Counted from the first letter of the stretch, positions 26,131 to 36,778 are shown. The stretch is DNA of 64,000 nucleotides from Albidovulum inexpectatum (GCF_002927635.1 NZ_PRDS01000006.1:124001-188000), one strand, 5' to 3'. Notes: generated by a model not told the origin, from the letters alone. Program-made: numbers and translations.

Positions 26131-26838
26131 ATGTATTCACGGGATCGGATCGCCTATACTCCATTGCCGCTGCCGGATCGCATCGAGATGCCGGACGATC
26201 AGGCATTGCAGGCGGCGCGCCAGTTCCGCGACTACATGAAGCGGCGCCATTCGGTGCGCGACTTCCGCCCCGATCCCGTGCCTAGCGAGGTCATTTCGGC
26301 CTGTATTGAGACTGCCGCCAGCGCGCCGTCAGGGGCAAACCATCAGCCCTGGCATTTCGTTGCGATCTCGGACCCCGCGCTGAAAGCGCGCATCCGGGCC
26401 GAGGCAGAGCGCGAAGAGCAGGCCTTCTATGACGGCGGTGGGGGCGATGAATGGCTGCGTGCGCTAGAGCCTATCGGCACGGGTGCCTCGAAGCCGCACC
26501 TGGAGATTGCGCCGTGGCTGATCGTTGTCTTCGCGCAAAGATACGGCGTGACAAAGGAAGGGCAGCGCTACAAGAATTATTACGTGCCTGAAAGCGTGGG
26601 CATAGCGACAGGTTTCCTGATCGCGGCCCTGCATCACGCGGGGCTGTCCACCCTGACCCATACGCCGAACCCGATGCGGTTTCTGAATGACCTGTGCGGC
26701 CGGCCCGCGAACGAAAAGCCGGTCATGATCCTGGCCTGCGGCCGCGCTGCGCAAGACGCGACCGTGCCGGCCGCCGCAAAGATCAAGAAGCCGCTGGGCG
26801 AGGTCATGACGGTTCTGCACGGCCAGCCCGGGTCGTGA
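26131..26838 (+). CDS. Nitroreductase-family FMN oxidoreductase
   Basis: From the ATG at 26131 (GGAGG 5 bp upstream) the protein is 235 residues. KRRHSVRDFRPDPVP is the FMN-phosphate binding start of the nitroreductase fold, and SAPSGANHQPWHFVAI is a second conserved FMN site. The sequence is of the BluB/iodotyrosine-deiodinase-like branch rather than NfsB. The physiological substrate is not known. It is probably co-transcribed with mbfA and the AEC transporter gene (3-bp gap). Confidence 0.88.
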   Translation: MYSRDRIAYTPLPLPDRIEMPDDQALQAARQFRDYMKRRHSVRDFRPDPVPSEVISACIETAASAPSGANHQPWHFVAISDPALKARIRAEAEREEQAFYDGGGGDEWLRALEPIGTGASKPHLEIAPWLIVVFAQRYGVTKEGQRYKNYYVPESVGIATGFLIAALHHAGLSTLTHTPNPMRFLNDLCGRPANEKPVMILACGRAAQDATVPAAAKIKKPLGEVMTVLHGQPGS

Positions 26839-26841
26839 TGG

Positions 26842-27771
26842 ATGCTGGCAATCTTTCTCAAGACGCTGCCGTTCTTCGCGCTGATCGGGCTGGGCTGGCT
26901 GGCGGGGCGGCTGCGGATGTTTCCCGAAGCCGCGACGGAGTACCTGACGCGCTTTGTCTTCTACTTTGCCCTTTCGGCGATGCTCTTTCGCTTTGCTGCG
27001 CAACTGTCGCTGGGCGAGATCTTCGATGCGCGCTTTGCCATGGCCTATCTGTCCGGCTGTCTTGCAGTCTATCTGCTGGTGACACTGGTTGCCCGGCTGC
27101 GCGGCCTGCCAATGACCGAGGCCGCCGTCGAGGCGCAATGCGCCGTGATCGGGAATACGGGCTTTCTGGGCGTGCCGCTGTTGACGGCGCTTCTAGGTGC
27201 GCGTGCGGTGGGTCCCGTGCTGATGGTGCTGTCGATCGACCTGATCGTCTTCTCCAGCCTGATCACGCTGATCATTACCGGAGCACGTGAAGGTCGCATC
27301 AGCCCAAGGATCTTCCGGGTCCTCGGGCTTGGGCTGCTGCACAACCCGATGATCGTGTCCATGGTCGCGGGATTGGCCGTGTCGGCCCTGGAATGGCCCT
27401 TGCCCGCGCCGGTTGACGAGTTCCTGACGATCCTGGGTGCGGCGGCCACGCCGGGTGCGCTGTTTGCCATCGGGACATCGCTGGCCACGAAATCGGCCGA
27501 GCGGCTGTCGGTCGCCCTGTGGCTGTCATTTGCCAAGCTGGTTCTGCATCCCGCCGCAGTAGCAGTGGCCGCACTGTTCGTTTTTTCGGTCGAACGTCAG
27601 GCCGCTGGCGTGATGATCGCGGCTGCCGCTCTTCCGGTTGCGGGAAATGTCTATATTCTGGCGCGGCATTACGGGGTCGCGCCAAACAGGGTTTCCGCCG
27701 CGATTCTGGTTTCGACCGTGTTCAGCATCCTGACCGTTTCGTTGGTCGTGGCCTGGATCACGGGGGTTTGA
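26842..27771 (+). CDS. AEC-family permease
   Basis: The 309-residue protein has about ten helices in the two five-helix halves typical of the auxin efflux carrier family (FFALIGLGWLAGRLRMF; QCAVIGNTGFLGVPLLTALL; PGALFAIGTSLATKSAER). Bacterial members move malonate, malate or other organic acids. The substrate is unknown here. It sits 3 bp after the nitroreductase gene and 16 bp before fghA, so it is probably in the same operon. Confidence 0.88.
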   Translation: MLAIFLKTLPFFALIGLGWLAGRLRMFPEAATEYLTRFVFYFALSAMLFRFAAQLSLGEIFDARFAMAYLSGCLAVYLLVTLVARLRGLPMTEAAVEAQCAVIGNTGFLGVPLLTALLGARAVGPVLMVLSIDLIVFSSLITLIITGAREGRISPRIFRVLGLGLLHNPMIVSMVAGLAVSALEWPLPAPVDEFLTILGAAATPGALFAIGTSLATKSAERLSVALWLSFAKLVLHPAAVAVAALFVFSVERQAAGVMIAAAALPVAGNVYILARHYGVAPNRVSAAILVSTVFSILTVSLVVAWITGV

Positions 27772-27787
27772 GCAAAGGGGCAGGGAC

Positions 27788-28621
27788 ATGCAGACGATAT
27801 CGGAGAACCGCTGCTTTGGCGGGATACAGGGGGTGTATCGGCACGACTCGGCGGCCTGTTCCTGTCCGATGACCTTTGGCGTCTACCTGCCTCCGCAGGC
27901 CCGGACGGGGTCCGTGCCGGTTCTGTGGTATCTGTCGGGCCTGACCTGCACGCATGAAAACGCCATGGTCAAGGCCGGCGCTCAGGCCTGGGCCGCACGC
28001 GCAGGGATGGCCCTGGTCTTTCCCGATACCAGCCCGCGCGGCCCCGACGTGCCCGATGACGAGGCCTATGATCTGGGGCAGGGCGCGGGGTTCTACGTCA
28101 ATGCGACGCAGTCACCATGGAGCACGCATTTCCGCATGTGGGATTACGTGGCCGAGGAACTGCCGCGCATCGTGACCGCGAACTTCCCCATCGATGAAGA
28201 ACGTCAGGCGATTACCGGCCATTCAATGGGCGGGCACGGAGCGCTGACCCTGGCAATGGGGCAGCCCGAAAGGTTTCGCTCGGTCTCGGCCTTTGCGCCG
28301 ATTGCCCATCCCGCCCGATCCGACTGGGGACGCAAGCAGCTTTCGGCCTATCTGGGTGAACGGGAATCGGCATGGGCGCTGCATGACGCCACCCTGCAGA
28401 TGCAGGCGCGTGGCTTCGACGGCGAAGTGCTGATCGACCAGGGAACCGAGGACCAGTTCCTGGACCTGCTGATGCCCCAGGCTCTGGCTGAAGCCATGGC
28501 TGCGCGGCGTCAGCCGGGGGCGTTCCGTCTGCAGCAGGGCTATGATCACAGCTACTTCTTCGTGGCCAGCTTCATGCGGGACCATGTCGAGTTTCATGCC
28601 CGGGCGCTGGACCTGATCTGA
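27788..28621 (+). CDS. fghA: S-formylglutathione hydrolase
   Basis: The 277-residue esterase-D enzyme has MTFGVYLPPQ near the start, the nucleophile elbow GHSMGGHGALTLA, the acid in LIDQGTEDQFL and the catalytic His in YDHSYFF. It hydrolyses S-formylglutathione to formate and glutathione, the second step of glutathione-dependent formaldehyde detoxification. The expected partner, S-(hydroxymethyl)glutathione dehydrogenase, is not in the window. A source of formaldehyde, such as oxidation of methyl groups from betaine or DMSP breakdown, would make sense in this genome. Confidence 0.94.
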   Translation: MQTISENRCFGGIQGVYRHDSAACSCPMTFGVYLPPQARTGSVPVLWYLSGLTCTHENAMVKAGAQAWAARAGMALVFPDTSPRGPDVPDDEAYDLGQGAGFYVNATQSPWSTHFRMWDYVAEELPRIVTANFPIDEERQAITGHSMGGHGALTLAMGQPERFRSVSAFAPIAHPARSDWGRKQLSAYLGERESAWALHDATLQMQARGFDGEVLIDQGTEDQFLDLLMPQALAEAMAARRQPGAFRLQQGYDHSYFFVASFMRDHVEFHARALDLI

Positions 28622-28631
28622 GGGAGGCAGG

Positions 28632-29252
28632 ATGACACCGCGCGCAGTCGTTTTCGATATCGGCAATGTGTTGATCGAATGGAACCCCGAGAGGTTCTAT
28701 GACCGAACGATCGGGGTCGCGCGCCGAAAGGCCCTGTTTGCCGAGGTCGATCTGGAGGGCATGAACCGCCAGCTGGACCTTGGCGCGCCCTTTCGCGAAA
28801 CCGTCGAGGCTCTTGCCCGGCAGCATCCCGAATGGTCGGCCGAAATCATGGCCTGGCATGACCATTGGCTGGACATGGCAAGCCCCGAGATACCGGACAG
28901 TGTCCGGCTGTTGCAGGGCCTGCGGGCGAATGCGGTCCGAACCGTCGCGCTGACCAATTTCGGAACGGAAACCTTCGGGATCGCCGAACGGGCCTATCCC
29001 TTTCTGCGCGCCTTCGACCTGCGGGTCGTCTCGGGCCATCTGGCCCTGATGAAGCCCGACCCGCAGATCTACCAGCATGTCGAAAACGCAACGGGCCTGT
29101 CGGGTGCCGATCTGTTCTTCACCGATGACCGGCCCGAAAATGTCGAGGCCGCGGCCGCGCGCGGCTGGCAGGTTCACCTGTTCGACGGCCCGCAGGGGCT
29201 GGCGCGCCGGCTTCGCGATCTGGGGCTACCGGTGGACGAGGAGGCCGCATGA
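28632..29252 (+). CDS. HAD-family hydrolase (YihX-like)
   Basis: The 206-residue protein has the nucleophile Asp in VFDIGNVLIEW; the usual second Asp of DxD is replaced by Gly-Asn, as is normal for YihX-type members. LTNFGTE is motif II, the Lys lies in HLALMKPDPQIYQ, and FTDDRPENVEAA is motif IV. The family dephosphorylates sugar phosphates or cuts haloacids; substrate unknown. GGAGG precedes the start, and the end overlaps the next gene as ATGA. Confidence 0.88.
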   Translation: MTPRAVVFDIGNVLIEWNPERFYDRTIGVARRKALFAEVDLEGMNRQLDLGAPFRETVEALARQHPEWSAEIMAWHDHWLDMASPEIPDSVRLLQGLRANAVRTVALTNFGTETFGIAERAYPFLRAFDLRVVSGHLALMKPDPQIYQHVENATGLSGADLFFTDDRPENVEAAAARGWQVHLFDGPQGLARRLRDLGLPVDEEAA

Positions 29253-30160
29253 CGCCCACCATCGTCGGCCCCGAGGCCGAGGCCCATCTGGACTGGATCG
29301 CGCTGACCGACGCGATCGTGGCCGGCCATCGCCTGCCCAAGGCCGAGATCGCCGATACCTTCCTGCGGCGCCGCGCGGATACGCTCTTGACGCGTTCGGC
29401 ATGGATCGACGGGCTGGGGCTGGCGGTCAAGGCCGCCACGATCTTTCCGGGCAATGAATCGCTGGGCCTCGCGAATGTTCAGGGCGCGTTGGGCCTGTTC
29501 GATGACCGGACCGGCGCGCTGCGTGCCTATCTGGACTTCGGTCTGGTCACGAAGTGGAAGACGGCGGCCGACAGTCTGCTGGCGGCCCGACTGCTGGCGC
29601 GACCGCAATCACGGAATTTCCTGATCGTGGGGGCCGGTGCCGTCGCGCGATCGATGGTTCAGGCCTATGCTGCGGCCTTTCCACAGGCGCGTTTCCACGT
29701 GTGGACGCGCTCGCCCGAGAAGGCGCGCGCCTTTGCCGTAGAGACGGGCGCCCATCCGGTCGAGGATCTCGAAGCAGCCGTGCGCGCGGCCGATGTCATC
29801 GCAACAGCCACGATGGCGACCCAGCCGATCATCCGGGGCGCATGGCTGCGGCCGGGGACACATCTGGACCTGATCGGCGCTTACCGTTCGGACATGCGCG
29901 AGGTGGACGATGACGCCATGCGCCGCGCGCGTGTCTTCGTGGATTCCCGCGCGACCACGGTCCACCATATCGGAGAGATCATGGCCCCCATCGCATCGGG
30001 CGCGCTGAGCGAGCAGGACATCGTTGCGGATTTCTACGACATCGCCGAGGGGCGCTTTGCCCGCATCTCGGACGACGAAATCACCATAGCAAAGAATGGC
30101 GGTGGCGCGCATCTTGACCTGATGACCGCCGATTACATCCTGCGCGCAACGGCTGGCTGA
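29249..30160 (+). CDS. Ornithine cyclodeaminase/mu-crystallin family protein
   Basis: The 303-residue protein has KWKTAADSLLAARLLARP and the NAD-binding Rossmann motif IVGAGAVARSMVQAYAAAFP of this family. Members include ornithine and lysine cyclodeaminases, alanine dehydrogenases and ketimine reductases, so the name alone does not fix the reaction. It is translationally coupled to the HAD gene and is the last gene before a strong terminator. Confidence 0.87.
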   Translation: MTPTIVGPEAEAHLDWIALTDAIVAGHRLPKAEIADTFLRRRADTLLTRSAWIDGLGLAVKAATIFPGNESLGLANVQGALGLFDDRTGALRAYLDFGLVTKWKTAADSLLAARLLARPQSRNFLIVGAGAVARSMVQAYAAAFPQARFHVWTRSPEKARAFAVETGAHPVEDLEAAVRAADVIATATMATQPIIRGAWLRPGTHLDLIGAYRSDMREVDDDAMRRARVFVDSRATTVHHIGEIMAPIASGALSEQDIVADFYDIAEGRFARISDDEITIAKNGGGAHLDLMTADYILRATAG

Positions 30161-30185
30161 AAAAAACGCCGGGCCTGAACTGCAA

Positions 30186-30212
30186 GGGGCCGGGATGATC
30201 CCGGCCCCTTTT
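30186..30212 (+). terminator. Rho-independent terminator after the cyclodeaminase gene
   Basis: GGGGCCGGGA (30186-30195) and TCCCGGCCCC (30199-30208) form a perfect 10-bp stem with a 3-base loop followed by TTTT. It sits in the 73-bp gap before the convergent fadJ. An A7 run at 30161-30167 gives a T-run on the minus strand some distance past the hairpin, so it may also help stop fadJ transcription. Confidence 0.9.
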
Positions 30213-30233
30213 CATGTCGTGTCTCTGGACAGA

Positions 30234-32435
30234 TCAGGCCGCGGCTTCGCCGCTGCCATAGCGGCCATAGAAGCTGTCACCCTTGGTCGCGATGTCGCGC
30301 AGAAGGGCCGGAGCCTCGAAGCGAGGACCATGGCGCGACTTGAGATCTTCGCAGATCTCGACCGCGCGCCGCGCGCCGATGATGTCCAGCCACGAGAACG
30401 GGCCGCCCGACCAGGGCGCAAAGCCCCAGCCCAGGATCGCGGCGACGTCGCCCTCGCGAATGTCCATCAGCACGCCTTCCTCGAAGGCGCGCACGGCCTC
30501 GAGCACCTGCGCCATCATCAGCCGGTTCTGGACCTCTTTCAGGTCGGGCTGGTTTGCCGCGACCGGCCACAATTCGCCCAGTCCCTCCCACAGGCCAAGG
30601 CGCGTGCCCTTTTCATCATAGGCGTAGAACCCGGCCTTGGCCTTGCGGCCCAGGCGGCCGCGCTCGGCCATGGCGAACAGGACCTCGTCCACCGCATCGT
30701 CGGGATAGGCGTCGCCCATCGCCGCGCGCGTGGCCTTGGCGATCTTGACGCCCAGATCGATCGAGGTTTCGTCCACCAGCTGCAGCGGCCCGACGGGGAA
30801 GCCCAGAAGGCGGGCGGCATTTTCGACCAGGGCCGGCTTCACGCCTTCCTTCACCATCCGAATGCCTTCGTTGATATACGGAATGATGCAGCGGTTGGCA
30901 TAGAAGAAGCGCGCATCGTTCACCACGATGGGCGTCTTGCGGATCTGGCGTACATAGTCCAGCGCCTTGGCCACCGCGCGGTCGCCGGTCTGGCGGCCCT
31001 TGATGATCTCGACCAGCATCATCTTGTCCACCGGGCTGAAGAAGTGGATGCCGATGAACTGATCGGGACGCGCGCTGGCCTTGGCCAGATCACTGATCGG
31101 CAGGGTCGAGGTGTTGGTGGCAAAGATCGCATCCTGCGGGATCACGGCCTCGGCCTTCTTCGTCACCTCGACCTTGACGGCGGGATCCTCGAAAACGGCC
31201 TCGATCACCAGATCGCAGCCTTCAAGGGCGCCGTAATCCGTGGTTGCGGTGATGCGCGACAGAACTTCGGCCTTCTTTTCGGCCGTGACCTTGCCGCGCT
31301 TCATGCCCTTGTCGAGCAGCGCTTCGGAATGCGCCTTGCCGCGGTCGGCGGCTTCCTGGCTGGCGTCGATCAGGACGACGTCGATCCCGGCCAGCGCCGA
31401 GACATGGGCAATTCCCGCGCCCATCATGCCGGCGCCCAGAACACCCAGCTTGCGCACACGCTGATCGGGGGCTTCAGGGCGGTTGGCGCCCTTCTCCAGC
31501 TTTTCCTTGTTCAGGAACAGCGACCGGATCATCGCCGAGGAGGACGGATCCATCAGGACCTTGGTGAACCAGCGCGCCTCGATGCGCAGCGCGACGTCGA
31601 ACGGCACCAGTGCACCTTCGTAGACAGCCGACAACAGCGCCTTGGCCGCGGGATAGACGCCCTGGGTCTTGGCATGGACCATCGCGTTCGCGCCCACGAA
31701 GGTCATGAAGCCCGCGGGGTGATAGGGCGCGCCGCCGGGCATCTTCCAGCCCTTCTTGTCCCAGGGCTTGACGCAATCGTCATCCTTGGCCGAAAGCACC
31801 CACTCCTTGGCGCGGGCCATCAGTTCGTCGGGCGAGACGACCTCGTCGATCAGGCCAGCCGACTTGGCCTTGGCGGGCTCCAGCATCTTGCCTTCCAGAA
31901 GAACGGGCGCCGCGGCCATTGCCCCGACCATGCGCGAATAACGCGTCGTGCCGCCACCGCCGGGGAACAGGCCCACCAGGATCTCGGGCAGGCCAATTTT
32001 GGCCTTCGGCCGATCGGCCATGAAGCGGCGATGGCAGGCCAGGGCAATCTCGGTGCCGATGCCGGCGCAGGTGCCGGGGATGGCGCAGGCCACGGGCTTG
32101 GCGCCCTTCAGGGTCTTGGGATCCATGCCCGCGCGTTCCAGCTTGCGCAGGATATGGTGGCCCGACATCGTGAAGTCGAACAGGGCCTGCGCAGGGTTGT
32201 CGCCGGCCTCCTCACGGATGCGGGCCAGCACGTTCAGGTCCATCCCGCCGGCAAAGCTGTCCTTGCCCGAGGTGACGATGATGCCCTTGACCTTGTCGTC
32301 GGCCAGCGCCCGGTCGATCATCTCGCTGACCTCGGCAAAGGCCTCGCGTGTCATGACGTTCATGGATTTGCCGGGCACGTCCCAAGTCAGGATCGCGACG
32401 CCGTCTTCGTCCACATGATATTTGAAATCGCTCAT
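30234..32435 (-). CDS. fadJ: Bifunctional enoyl-CoA hydratase/3-hydroxyacyl-CoA dehydrogenase
   Basis: The 733-residue protein starts at 32435 with AGGGAG upstream; an open extension into the thiolase gene is rejected. Residues 1 to about 190 are the enoyl-CoA hydratase domain with the two catalytic Glu residues (E129 in GTEIALAC, E151 in [15 protein letters not shown]). [10 protein letters not shown] (334-342) starts the NAD-binding 3-hydroxyacyl-CoA dehydrogenase domain, followed by two C-terminal helical domains. It performs steps two and three of fatty acid beta-oxidation and is the last gene of the MerR-acad-gst-fadA-fadJ operon. Confidence 0.93.
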   Translation of the reverse strand: MSDFKYHVDEDGVAILTWDVPGKSMNVMTREAFAEVSEMIDRALADDKVKGIIVTSGKDSFAGGMDLNVLARIREEAGDNPAQALFDFTMSGHHILRKLERAGMDPKTLKGAKPVACAIPGTCAGIGTEIALACHRRFMADRPKAKIGLPEILVGLFPGGGGTTRYSRMVGAMAAAPVLLEGKMLEPAKAKSAGLIDEVVSPDELMARAKEWVLSAKDDDCVKPWDKKGWKMPGGAPYHPAGFMTFVGANAMVHAKTQGVYPAAKALLSAVYEGALVPFDVALRIEARWFTKVLMDPSSSAMIRSLFLNKEKLEKGANRPEAPDQRVRKLGVLGAGMMGAGIAHVSALAGIDVVLIDASQEAADRGKAHSEALLDKGMKRGKVTAEKKAEVLSRITATTDYGALEGCDLVIEAVFEDPAVKVEVTKKAEAVIPQDAIFATNTSTLPISDLAKASARPDQFIGIHFFSPVDKMMLVEIIKGRQTGDRAVAKALDYVRQIRKTPIVVNDARFFYANRCIIPYINEGIRMVKEGVKPALVENAARLLGFPVGPLQLVDETSIDLGVKIAKATRAAMGDAYPDDAVDEVLFAMAERGRLGRKAKAGFYAYDEKGTRLGLWEGLGELWPVAANQPDLKEVQNRLMMAQVLEAVRAFEEGVLMDIREGDVAAILGWGFAPWSGGPFSWLDIIGARRAVEICEDLKSRHGPRFEAPALLRDIATKGDSFYGRYGSGEAAA

Positions 32436-32538
32436 TTCTTTTCTCCCTGAAGGGGGGTGTCTGCGTGGCGGGACTGGGCTGCGAGGCGTGGCGCCCCCTG
32501 TCTGCCCCAATCCGACCGCCGATTGAATCGTCCGCCCA

Positions 32539-33750
32539 TCACACCCTCTCGATGATCGTGGCCGCGCCCATGCCGCTGGCGATGCACAGCGTGGCCAGGC
32601 CCACCGACTTGTCCTGCCGCTCCAGCTCGTCCAGCAGCGTGCCGATGATGATGGCGCCGGTCGCGCCCAGAGGGTGACCCATCGCGATCGCGCCGCCATT
32701 GACGTTGACCTTGGCGGGGTCCACATCGAATGCCTTCATGAACAGAAGGACGACCGCGGCGAAGGCTTCGTTGACCTCGAAAAGGTCGATGTCGGAAATC
32801 GCCATGCCCGAATCCTTCAGGATCTTTTCGGTCACGGGCACGGGGCCGGTCAGCATGATCGTGGGGTCGGTGCCGATCTTGGCCGTGGCGCGGATCCGGG
32901 CCCGCGGCTTCAGCCCGTGGCGTTCGCCGAACTCGCGGTCGCCCACCAGGATGGCCGCCGCGCCATCGACGATGCCGCTGGAATTGCCCGCATGGTGGAT
33001 ATGCTCGATCCGTTCCAGATGCGGGTACTTCATCAGCGCGACCTTGTCGAAGCCCGGCATGACTTCGCCCATGTCCTTGAAGCTGGGCTTGAGCGCGGCA
33101 AGGGCCTCGAGCGTCGTCTGGGGGCGCATGTATTCGTCGCGATCAAGGATCGTCAGGCCGTTCTGGTCCTTCACCGGCACGATCGAGCGGGCAAAGCGTC
33201 CCTCTTCCCACGCCTTTGCGGCGCGACGCTGCGATTCCACGGCCAGCGCATCGGCCTGTTCGCGGGTGATGCCGTATTCGGTGGCGATAATGTCGGCCGA
33301 GATGCCCTGGGGCACGAAATAGGTCTTCATCGCCAGCTGCGGATCGACCGCGATCGCCGCACCGTCCGAGCCCATGGGGACACGGCTCATCATTTCGACG
33401 CCACCGGCGATATAGGCATGGCCTGCGCCGCCCTTGACCTGGTTCGCGGCCAGGTTCACAGCCTCCATCCCGCTGGCGCAGAAGCGGTTGATGGCAAGGC
33501 CGGGGATGCGTTCGTCCAGATCCGACAGCAGCACCGCGCTGCGGGCAAGACAGCCGCCCTGTTCGCCGACCTGGGTCACATTGCCCCAGATCACGTCCTC
33601 GACCGCGTGGCCGTCAAGGTTGTTGCGGTTCTTGATCGCGTTCAGGATCTGGGCCGACAGCGACACCGAGGTCACTTCGTGAAGGCTGCCATCGGGCCGC
33701 CCCTTGCCGCGGGGCGAGCGCACGGCGTCATAGATATAGGCTTCGGTCAT
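32539..33750 (-). CDS. fadA: Acetyl-CoA C-acyltransferase (thiolase)
   Basis: The 403-residue thiolase has nucleophile Cys in [33 protein letters not shown], the catalytic His in [15 protein letters not shown] and the second Cys in [15 protein letters not shown]. It cleaves 3-ketoacyl-CoA with CoA to release acetyl-CoA, the last step of beta-oxidation, and is the partner of the FadJ protein encoded 103 bp downstream. The gst gene lies 12 bp upstream in the same operon. Confidence 0.95.
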   Translation of the reverse strand: MTEAYIYDAVRSPRGKGRPDGSLHEVTSVSLSAQILNAIKNRNNLDGHAVEDVIWGNVTQVGEQGGCLARSAVLLSDLDERIPGLAINRFCASGMEAVNLAANQVKGGAGHAYIAGGVEMMSRVPMGSDGAAIAVDPQLAMKTYFVPQGISADIIATEYGITREQADALAVESQRRAAKAWEEGRFARSIVPVKDQNGLTILDRDEYMRPQTTLEALAALKPSFKDMGEVMPGFDKVALMKYPHLERIEHIHHAGNSSGIVDGAAAILVGDREFGERHGLKPRARIRATAKIGTDPTIMLTGPVPVTEKILKDSGMAISDIDLFEVNEAFAAVVLLFMKAFDVDPAKVNVNGGAIAMGHPLGATGAIIIGTLLDELERQDKSVGLATLCIASGMGAATIIERV

Positions 33751-33762
33751 TGAATCCTCCGG

Positions 33763-34401
33763 TCAGTTCTGTGCCCGGTCCGACGGGTTGCCGGGCATGA
33801 GGTCATAGGGATGTTTCCAGCCGGGCAGGGACGAGACATTGTCCAGCCAGCGGTCGATATTGGGCCAGTCCGTTCGGTCAAAGCCGAAGGGTTCGGGATA
33901 GAACAGGTATCCACAGCAGGAAAAATCTGCGATTGTCGGGCCATCGCCCACGATCCAGTCGCGCCCCTTCAGGTGCTGGTCAAGTGCGGCATAGGCGTTC
34001 CTGAGCCGGCCCTGCATGAAGGCGATAACCTCGGCGGGGCGCTTCTCGGGTGGCAGGAAGTTCATCAGGAACCGTGTCATTCCCGCCTGGCTGGACAGCT
34101 TGTGATTGTCCCACAGCACCCAGCGCAGGACTTCCTCGCGGTCTTCCGGCCGGCCGCCGAATTTTCCGGTGCGTTCGACGACATGGTACATGATGGCGCC
34201 CGACTGGGTCAGGACGCGGCCGTCTTCCTCGAAGACGGGGACTTCGCCCATGACGTTCAGTTTGCGGAATTCGGGCGTACGTGTCGCGCCATTGAAGAAA
34301 TCGACAAAGACCGGCTGCCAGTCATAGCCGGATAGCTCCAGAGTCAGCGCCGCCTTGTAGGCATTGCCGCTTTCGCCAAAGCAGTGCAGTCGCGCGGTCA
34401 T
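33763..34401 (-). CDS. Glutathione S-transferase family protein
   Basis: From the ATG at 34401 (AGGA and GGGGGAG upstream) the product is 212 residues. It has an N-terminal thioredoxin-like domain (LHCFGESGNAYKAALTLELSG, with the SGNAYK active-site region; LNVMGEVPVFEEDG holding the cis-Pro; LTQSGAIMYHV) and a helical C-terminal domain. The position within a fatty acid oxidation operon suggests removal of reactive electrophiles or peroxides; the actual substrate is unknown. Confidence 0.88.
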   Translation of the reverse strand: MTARLHCFGESGNAYKAALTLELSGYDWQPVFVDFFNGATRTPEFRKLNVMGEVPVFEEDGRVLTQSGAIMYHVVERTGKFGGRPEDREEVLRWVLWDNHKLSSQAGMTRFLMNFLPPEKRPAEVIAFMQGRLRNAYAALDQHLKGRDWIVGDGPTIADFSCCGYLFYPEPFGFDRTDWPNIDRWLDNVSSLPGWKHPYDLMPGNPSDRAQN

Positions 34402-34500
34402 GTCCTGTCTCCCCCCTTGGACATTGCCTGATCGCGGGGCCTGGCCCGCCGCGGCGGCCCGGAAGTCGTGCCCGGACCGCCACATGCGTTAAGACGCGGA

Positions 34501-36279
34501 TCAGAACGCGTCGGGCTCCAGCGCCATGACCGGCGCTGCACCGGACTGGATGCGGGCCAGGTGGGTCGCGGTCATGGGCAGCTGACGTGCCATGTAATAG
34601 CGACCCGTGGCCAGCTTGGCTTCGTAGAAGCGCTTGTCCTCGGCCCCGGCATCCAGAGCCTTCAGCGCGGCCCGCGCGCTTTGCGCCCACATCAGGCCAA
34701 GGCAGACATGTCCGAACAGGTGCATGAAGTCATAGGAGCCCGCCAGGGCTTCGTTCGGGTTCTTCATGCCGTTCTGCATGAAGAACATCGCGGCCGATTG
34801 CAGATCCTTCGAGGCCGCCTTCAGCGGGTCAAGGAAATCGGCCCTCAGCCGTTCTTCGCCCTCGTTCTCCTTGATGAAGGATTTCACCATCTCGAAGAAG
34901 GCCATGACATGCTTGCCGCCGTCCTGGGCCAGCTTGCGGCCGACGAGGTCCAGCGCCTGGATACCGTTGGCGCCTTCATAGATCATGGTGATCCGGGCGT
35001 CGCGCACGAACTGCGACATGCCCCATTCCTCGATATAGCCGTGACCGCCATAGATCTGCTGGGCCAGCACGGTGGATTCAAAGCCCTTGTCGGTCAGGAA
35101 GCCCTTGATGACCGGCGTCATCAGCGAAATCAGCCCCATCGCGGTGGCGTCGTTGTTGCGATGCGCCCGGTCGATCAGCGTCGCGCCCCAGAAGGTGAAG
35201 GCGCGCGCGCCCTCGACAAAGCTCTTCTGGTCCATCAGCGCCCGGCGCACGTCGGGATGCACGATCAGCGGGTCTGCCGGTCCTTCGGGATTTGACGCGC
35301 CGGTCACGGCACGGCCCTGCAGGCGATCCTTGGCATAGGCGACCGCGTTCTGATAGGCGGCCTCGGCCACGGCATAGCCCTGCAGGCCCACGCCGATGCG
35401 CGCCTCGTTCATCATGGTGAACATCGCCCGCATGCCCTTGTGAAGCTCGCCCAGCAGATAGCCGGTCGCGCCGTCATAGTTCATCACGCAGGTCGAGTTG
35501 CCGTGAATGCCCATCTTTTCCTCGATCTTGCCGACCGAGACCGCGTTGCGCTCGCCAAGGCTGCCATCGGGATTGACCAGGAATTTCGGCACGATGAACA
35601 GCGAGATGCCCTTGGTGCCCGGGCCACCGCCCGGCGCTTTTGCCAGCACCAGATGGACGATGTTCTCGGCCATGTCGTGCTCGCCCGAGGAGATGAAGAT
35701 CTTCTGGCCGGTGATCTTGTAGCTGCCATCTGGCTGGGGCTCGGCCTTGGTGCGCAGAAGACCCAGATCGGTGCCGCAATGCGGCTCGGTCAGGTTCATC
35801 GTGCCCGTCCAGTCCAGCGAGATCATCTTGGGCACGAATGTCTTCTTCTGGTCCTCGGTTCCATGGGCAAGGATGGTCGAGATCGCGCCATGGGTCAGGC
35901 CCTGATACATGTTGAAGGCCATGTTGGCCGAGACGAAGATTTCGCCCACCGCGGTGCCGATGATGTAGGGCAGGTTCTGGCCGCCAAATTCCTCGGGCAG
36001 GTCCAGGCCATTCCAGCCGCCCTCCTTGATCGCCTCGAAAGCTTCACGGAACCCCTTGGGCGTGCGCACCACGCCGTTTTCCATGTGGCAGCCTTCCTGG
36101 TCGCCGACCTGGTTCAGCGGGGCAAGAACGTCGCGGGCCAGCTTGCCGGCCTCTTCGAGAATGGCCGAGGTGAAATCGGGCTCCAGCTCGGAATAGCCGG
36201 GCACGTCGCTGTTGCGGATGTCCAGCACCTCGTCGAGGACGAACTGCATGTCGCGGGTTGGTGCCGTATAGCTCGGCAT
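34501..36279 (-). CDS. Acyl-CoA dehydrogenase, DmdC-like large form
   Basis: The 592-residue FAD enzyme has the large-form N-terminus ([20 protein letters not shown]), flavin-contact motifs [13 protein letters not shown] and [14 protein letters not shown], and the catalytic Glu region [19 protein letters not shown]. Length and sequence match the family that includes 3-methylmercaptopropionyl-CoA dehydrogenase (DmdC) as well as long-chain dehydrogenases. It makes trans-2-enoyl-CoA and passes electrons to ETF. It lies 31 bp after the MerR gene and 99 bp before gst. Confidence 0.92.
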   Translation of the reverse strand: MPSYTAPTRDMQFVLDEVLDIRNSDVPGYSELEPDFTSAILEEAGKLARDVLAPLNQVGDQEGCHMENGVVRTPKGFREAFEAIKEGGWNGLDLPEEFGGQNLPYIIGTAVGEIFVSANMAFNMYQGLTHGAISTILAHGTEDQKKTFVPKMISLDWTGTMNLTEPHCGTDLGLLRTKAEPQPDGSYKITGQKIFISSGEHDMAENIVHLVLAKAPGGGPGTKGISLFIVPKFLVNPDGSLGERNAVSVGKIEEKMGIHGNSTCVMNYDGATGYLLGELHKGMRAMFTMMNEARIGVGLQGYAVAEAAYQNAVAYAKDRLQGRAVTGASNPEGPADPLIVHPDVRRALMDQKSFVEGARAFTFWGATLIDRAHRNNDATAMGLISLMTPVIKGFLTDKGFESTVLAQQIYGGHGYIEEWGMSQFVRDARITMIYEGANGIQALDLVGRKLAQDGGKHVMAFFEMVKSFIKENEGEERLRADFLDPLKAASKDLQSAAMFFMQNGMKNPNEALAGSYDFMHLFGHVCLGLMWAQSARAALKALDAGAEDKRFYEAKLATGRYYMARQLPMTATHLARIQSGAAPVMALEPDAF

Positions 36280-36310
36280 GGTCTCTCTCCCTATGTCTTT
36301 CAGTCTGTTG

Positions 36311-36703
36311 TCAAGTCGTCGCTTCGCGTGGCGCGGTCAGGCTTTTCTCGACCAGCGCGATCTGCTCATCCAGCTCCTCGATTGCCCGGGCCAGGTCGTC
36401 ACGTTGGCGGACCATCTCCTCGCGCCGCTTCCGTGCCAGTTCCAGGGTGCGCCGCAATTGCGTCTGCTTCTGGTCGCCGATGTGATACAGGTCCAGAAGT
36501 TGCCGGATCTCCTCGAGGCTGAAGCCAAAGCGCTTGCCGCGCAGGATCAGCTTCAGGCGGGCGCGGTCGCGCCGGGTATAGAGCCGTTTCTGACCCTGGC
36601 GGATCGGTGACAGCAATTCCTTGGATTCGTAGAATCGCAAGGTACGCGGGGTCACCCCGAAGGTTTCGCACATCTCGCGAATGGTCATCATCTGGTCGGT
36701 CAA
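36311..36703 (-). CDS. MerR-family regulator of the beta-oxidation operon
   Basis: The DNA-binding part [23 protein letters not shown] and the wing [21 protein letters not shown] are clear, followed by a dimerising coiled coil ([28 protein letters not shown], split here after RREEM). No metal-binding Cys is seen, so it is of the metabolite- or lipid-responsive type. The TTG at 36703 is chosen because AAGGG lies 7 bp upstream (130 residues); ATG at 36691 is the alternative. It is first in the operon with the acyl-CoA dehydrogenase and has ACGT-rich dyads just upstream. Confidence 0.8.
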   Translation of the reverse strand: MTDQMMTIREMCETFGVTPRTLRFYESKELLSPIRQGQKRLYTRRDRARLKLILRGKRFGFSLEEIRQLLDLYHIGDQKQTQLRRTLELARKRREEMVRQRDDLARAIEELDEQIALVEKSLTAPREATT

Positions 36704-36778
36704 GCCGTCACCCTTCCACATTCCTGGCATCGTCCCCGTGTGCTGATGTGGAGCCTTTCGGATACCATACAACCAGGG

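Noticed and set aside
30195-32450. A 751-codon plus-strand open frame opposite fadJ
   Set aside because: It mirrors fadJ codon structure, with the amino acid composition typical of GC-rich antisense frames, and matches no family.
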